64,000 nt of DNA, from positions 7,254,001 to 7,318,000 of the forward strand of contig OY781040.1 of NCBI GenBank assembly GCA_963676095.1, read 5' to 3'. Under the pieces are notes generated by a model, which was given only the letters and a program-made list of their open reading frames with translations, did no database searches and had not been told where the DNA came from. The stretch comes from G963676095 sp963676095 (GTDB taxonomy: Bacteria > Bacteroidota > Bacteroidia > Bacteroidales > Prolixibacteraceae). Shown here one piece after another: positions 61,033 to 64,000 of the stretch (positions are counted from its first letter, which is position 1; every line of letters begins with the position of its first letter). Made by a program: the position numbers and the translations under genes.

Positions 61033-62724
61033 GTAACTACTCAGGTCATTAAAATTAATAAGACTGACTTCTGCGGAATTCATTTTTGCCGGCAGCAACA
61101 GCTATTGCAAAGCGGATTGATTCAAACGGATTTCCTCCTTTTTTGATGATGGAGTCAACAACAGAGCGCAATACTGCAAATATTTCAGCGCCTCGTTCCG
61201 AGCGGAAACTTCCCGATACCTTCTGCTTGACTTTGACATTACGGATTGCTCTTTCCGAACCGTTATTATCATAAGGAACATCGGGATAAAACAGGAAATT
61301 GAATACCTGATGCCTGCGTTTTTTCAATCGCTTTTGGAAAGGAAGTATTTTTGAAACAGTATCAGGCAATGTTTGATTTACCAGCATATCAAATTCATTG
61401 ATCACTGCCCCCCGCTGATCAAATGATCCGGTGTACTGTTTTAGTGTCATGGTATCTTTCAGCTTAATGGCCCGGGTCAACAAATCCTTCATTTCAGTTG
61501 CCCACTTGTGGTGATATAGCTGCTCAAAGAAATTCAATTCCCGAAGCAGGTGTGCAAGACACAGCTGATGCTCCCTGGCGGGGGTCTTTAACTGGGCACT
61601 CAATGAATCACTGACAAAGGTTGCATTGGCAAACCCGTCAGGAAAAGTATTTTCAACCGTTACAAAGCCGCGGCTCTTTGATATGACGATGTATGTTGCC
61701 CGCATTGTTTGCCAGGTCCAGGCCCAAAATTTATTCTTTTCAACTTTCACGCCCGTTTCATCTCCACCTACCGTAGTGGCATTGGATATTTCCTTTTTTA
61801 TCCCTTCATAGATGGGAAGCACCATGTTGGCTGCTTTGTTTAGCAGGTTAAAGATGGTGCCTTCGCTTATGGAGATATTGGTTATACTCTTTATTAATTC
61901 TTTCAAACGTGAATATGGAACATACTGTCTCGAACTCAAATAAGCCGTAAGTGCAATCAGATTGTTTCCGTACTGAACAGGCGCTGTTACTTCTGCCGGG
62001 AAATTCCCCGTACTGACATGGCCACAGCTACAATTCCTTTGATAAACCTGGTGTTCAACCACTCTGGACTGAATAAAGGGAATGTCGATAACCTGTCTTT
62101 TGCCTATCAACTGCACCGGTTCATCGACATAGATCTTTCCGCAACAGGGACATGGGCCTTCTGGCATATGAACCTCTATTTTATCCGGAGCTGGCGACAT
62201 CCGAAGTGTTTCTCCTTTGTGACCCGCTTGACCACCGGATTTCTTATCACTTTTTCCCCGGAGGCTTTGGTTCTTACCCCGGAACAGGTCCTGAGCCGGA
62301 GGCAGTGAACTGTTACCACTGTTCTTTGGTGTCTTCAGACGCTTTATTTCCTCCTGAAGTACCTCTACCATACGGGTTAAAGCATCAACCTTCATGGAAA
62401 GATCATAAACCAGATCGACCAGTTCTTCCTTGTCCAGCTTTCTAAGTTCTTCTTTCGATACCATAACCCTTTTGCTTTTAACAAAGATCTTGTTCTGAGA
62501 TTCAATACACAAATTTAAACCCCATTCTTTATGAACATCCACGATCCCTGTTTTCAACAATTTGAAAAATAAGTTTGAGTTTCGAGAGTTAAACCTCATG
62601 TGAAGCGCATGGATGAATATAAAATCAAAAAACTTAACCCCTCCTACGGAAAATGAGTTGAGCAAATATTAAATCTAATATCCTTTTCCAAAATCTTTTA
62701 TCCCGCAGGTACATGAGTAGTTAC
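61033..62724 (-). mobile_element. IS66-family insertion sequence, single-gene type (1692 bp)
   Basis: The ends GTAACTACTCA and TGAGTAGTTAC, with one variation counted from the right end, are inverted repeats. The 8-bp duplication TTTTCTGC lies at 61025-61032 and 62725-62732, and the empty site is seen in the homologous block near 44308-44325. Only the tnpC-type gene is present, as in the ISBst12 subgroup. Confidence 0.9.
61055..62464 (-). CDS. IS66-family transposase (TnpC)
   Basis: Start chosen at ATG 62464 (MVSKEELRKLDKEEL), giving 469 aa; the open frame runs further up but without family similarity. Leucine-rich coiled coil (~20-55), zinc-finger region (GPCPCCGKIY, RNCSCGHVSTG), DDE core with VGGDETGVKVEKNKFWAW and SDSLSAQL, and the C-terminal NNGSERAIRNVKVKQKVSGSFRSERGA. 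It looks complete. Confidence 0.95.
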   Translation of the reverse strand: MVSKEELRKLDKEELVDLVYDLSMKVDALTRMVEVLQEEIKRLKTPKNSGNSSLPPAQDLFRGKNQSLRGKSDKKSGGQAGHKGETLRMSPAPDKIEVHMPEGPCPCCGKIYVDEPVQLIGKRQVIDIPFIQSRVVEHQVYQRNCSCGHVSTGNFPAEVTAPVQYGNNLIALTAYLSSRQYVPYSRLKELIKSITNISISEGTIFNLLNKAANMVLPIYEGIKKEISNATTVGGDETGVKVEKNKFWAWTWQTMRATYIVISKSRGFVTVENTFPDGFANATFVSDSLSAQLKTPAREHQLCLAHLLRELNFFEQLYHHKWATEMKDLLTRAIKLKDTMTLKQYTGSFDQRGAVINEFDMLVNQTLPDTVSKILPFQKRLKKRRHQVFNFLFYPDVPYDNNGSERAIRNVKVKQKVSGSFRSERGAEIFAVLRSVVDSIIKKGGNPFESIRFAIAVAAGKNEFRRSQSY

Positions 62725-63128
62725 TTTTCTGCAATATGTTTGTGTTGTTCTTTGAGAACAGGCATCGTTCAGATCGATACCAGCAATGACTTTTTATTTG
62801 AAATTTCTGAATTTTACAGGAGCAAACGAACAACAAGGACATGTTGAAAAACACAAAAAAGTTATCAACAAAATTTTTATCCATTATGCAATATCACCGG
62901 ACAGGCAGCCCATGTCCCCACAATATCATTTCAAGATAATATTCTGCATCCTCATCAAATTGTTCGATTATTTATGAACAGTCAGGAATAGCATTGCTGT
63001 TGATAAATTTATCATTGTCAAAATCCCAAGAAAAAATAAGCTAGCTCTTAACTGTTGCAGGAATTATTATCTATAAGAATTTTAGCAGTTTTAAATGATT
63101 TTGTTGTCTTAAAACTGGGGGTAACTAT
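62725..63128. repeat. Upstream noncoding block of fibre array 2 (shared with array 1)
   Basis: Nearly identical to 44318-44662 continued by 46119-46179. It contains the inverted repeat CAGTTTTAA / TTAAAACTG and ends with GGGGGTAACTATA in both copies, where similarity stops sharply (46179 and 63128). No gene visible. Confidence 0.8.
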
Positions 63129-63173
63129 ACAATGCCTGACTTTTCTGCTACTTAAACTGATAATTATTATACT

Positions 63174-64000
63174 TCATTTGGGATAAATTTCCGCACGTTT
63201 ATTTTCAAAAGATTGAAATTTTAGGGTCAATAAATTATTCAGATCATCCTTGTATTCTTGATTAATTGATTGAAAGAAGCCGGTAATAGCCTTATGGAAA
63301 AGCGTTGATGTTTCATAATATTTTGCGTACAGTATTTTTTTCTTAGTGAATTTCCATAAGCGTTCAATAATATTCAGGTTAGGGGAATAGGAAGGTAAAA
63401 ACAGGAGGGTTATACCTAATTCCCTTGCTGCATTTTCAACTAATTTACAATGCTGATAACGGGCATTGTCCAAAACAATCTTCAGGGGTAAATCCACATA
63501 AACGTCCCGAAGTTGTTTTAAAAATGCAATAATGGTTTCTGCATTAATAAACGTAGTATTGTTCAGGGTTATAACTTGTTTTGTAATGGCATCAACAGCT
63601 CCCAGTACATTGATCCGGTTACGCCCAGAAGATGCTTTGATAAATAAACGGGCAACACACCACAAGGCGCAAATAAAAGGTTCCAGAATAAAATGGGCCG
63701 CATCCATAAACAACAGGTGGCATTTCCCGTTCTGAGCTTCTTCAATGGCTGGTTCCAAGGTTGTTTTCATCCATAGCTGTTGTTTTTGGGCATCTGCTTT
63801 TGCCGGGATATGTCCCGTTTTGATATAACGCAATCCGTGCCGTTTCATAAAGGCACGAACCTGGGAAGGACTTCGGTCAATACCCGTCATCTTCTCAATA
63901 CGCCATTTGGCCTCATTGATACTCATCGGGGGCTGTTTGGTAAAAGATTCCAATAGGCTGTCTGCATAGTTTTCCAGTTTACTTTTGTTCGTACCGTAAC
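63174..64000 (-). CDS. IS630-family transposase, partial (5' end outside window)
   Basis: The frame is open to the window edge; the ATG at 63953 is internal. Winged-helix portion (PPMSINEAKWRIEKMTG, PSQVRAFMKRHGLRY), then DDE core with LFMDAAHF, KIVLDNARYQH and SPNLNIIERLWKFTKKK. The 3' end is complete at 63174. The 45 bp between its stop and the shared block may hold the IS end; I could not define it. Confidence 0.92.
   Translation of the reverse strand, partial: YGTNKSKLENYADSLLESFTKQPPMSINEAKWRIEKMTGIDRSPSQVRAFMKRHGLRYIKTGHIPAKADAQKQQLWMKTTLEPAIEEAQNGKCHLLFMDAAHFILEPFICALWCVARLFIKASSGRNRINVLGAVDAITKQVITLNNTTFINAETIIAFLKQLRDVYVDLPLKIVLDNARYQHCKLVENAARELGITLLFLPSYSPNLNIIERLWKFTKKKILYAKYYETSTLFHKAITGFFQSINQEYKDDLNNLLTLKFQSFENKRAEIYPK

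Overview
The window looks like a chromosomal accessory region of a Bacteroidota bacterium. Supporting signs are a FecI-type ECF sigma factor, TAnnTTTG promoter cores, secreted DUF6443-type Rhs proteins, BACON domains, and a family of tail-fibre-like secreted proteins whose C-terminal pattern (LPxIPxAxE...LLxKIEELTLY) I know from this phylum. A Marinilabiliales/Prolixibacteraceae-like host is my guess; there is no rRNA or tRNA to anchor it.

Two related polymorphic-toxin (Rhs) loci dominate, both mainly on the minus strand. Locus 1 (about 2.1-30.5 kb) has a YD-repeat/BACON partner gene (26989-30546), a full-length Rhs (23524-26949) with an L,D-transpeptidase-like tip, and a lipoprotein immunity gene. 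Downstream lie two consecutive copies of one 7138-bp element: tip, immunity, convergent XRE gene, CHC2 primase/ATPase, intact tyrosine recombinase, degenerate tyrosine recombinase, and a ~0.5-kb hairpin-rich noncoding segment. Copy 2 differs in length only by a 4134-bp IS21-type insertion plus a 6-bp target duplication. Beyond copy 1 lie two older displaced tips (B, then A), with an XRE gene and a reduced element between them. Every tip joins either the Rhs core or the element end at the same 8-bp DNA word, GATTACGG (part of the YDYG codons). I read this as a site-specific element that inserts at the Rhs core/tip boundary, brings a new toxin tip plus immunity, and pushes the old tip downstream. 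This is the main candidate for an undescribed system.

Locus 2 (about 46.2-57.3 kb) repeats the theme without recombinases: partner gene (53727-57254), full-length Rhs with a possible metallopeptidase tip (50289-53687), immunity lipoprotein, then two orphan tips (HNH nuclease-like and a Cys/Gly-rich one). Each orphan keeps a short piece of Rhs core, its own immunity gene, and a decayed convergent XRE gene. Here the orphans retain upstream core homology, so ordinary homologous recombination could reload them. Immunity type fits tip type: lipoproteins for probable cell-envelope toxins, a cytoplasmic protein for the nuclease.

Between the loci are a plus-strand type II secretion/type IV pilus-like operon without its ATPase (31289-39751), a small antitoxin-like gene, and an array of secreted tail-fibre-like genes (40029-44211) that is matched by a second array upstream of locus 2 (57400-60913). 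The two arrays share an upstream noncoding block; an IS4-type element interrupts one copy and an IS66-type element the other, both with clear target duplications. A partial IS630-type transposase ends the window. The left end has an ECF sigma gene, a decayed REP-associated transposase, eleven exactly phased 22-bp tandem repeats, and an orphan HigA-like gene.
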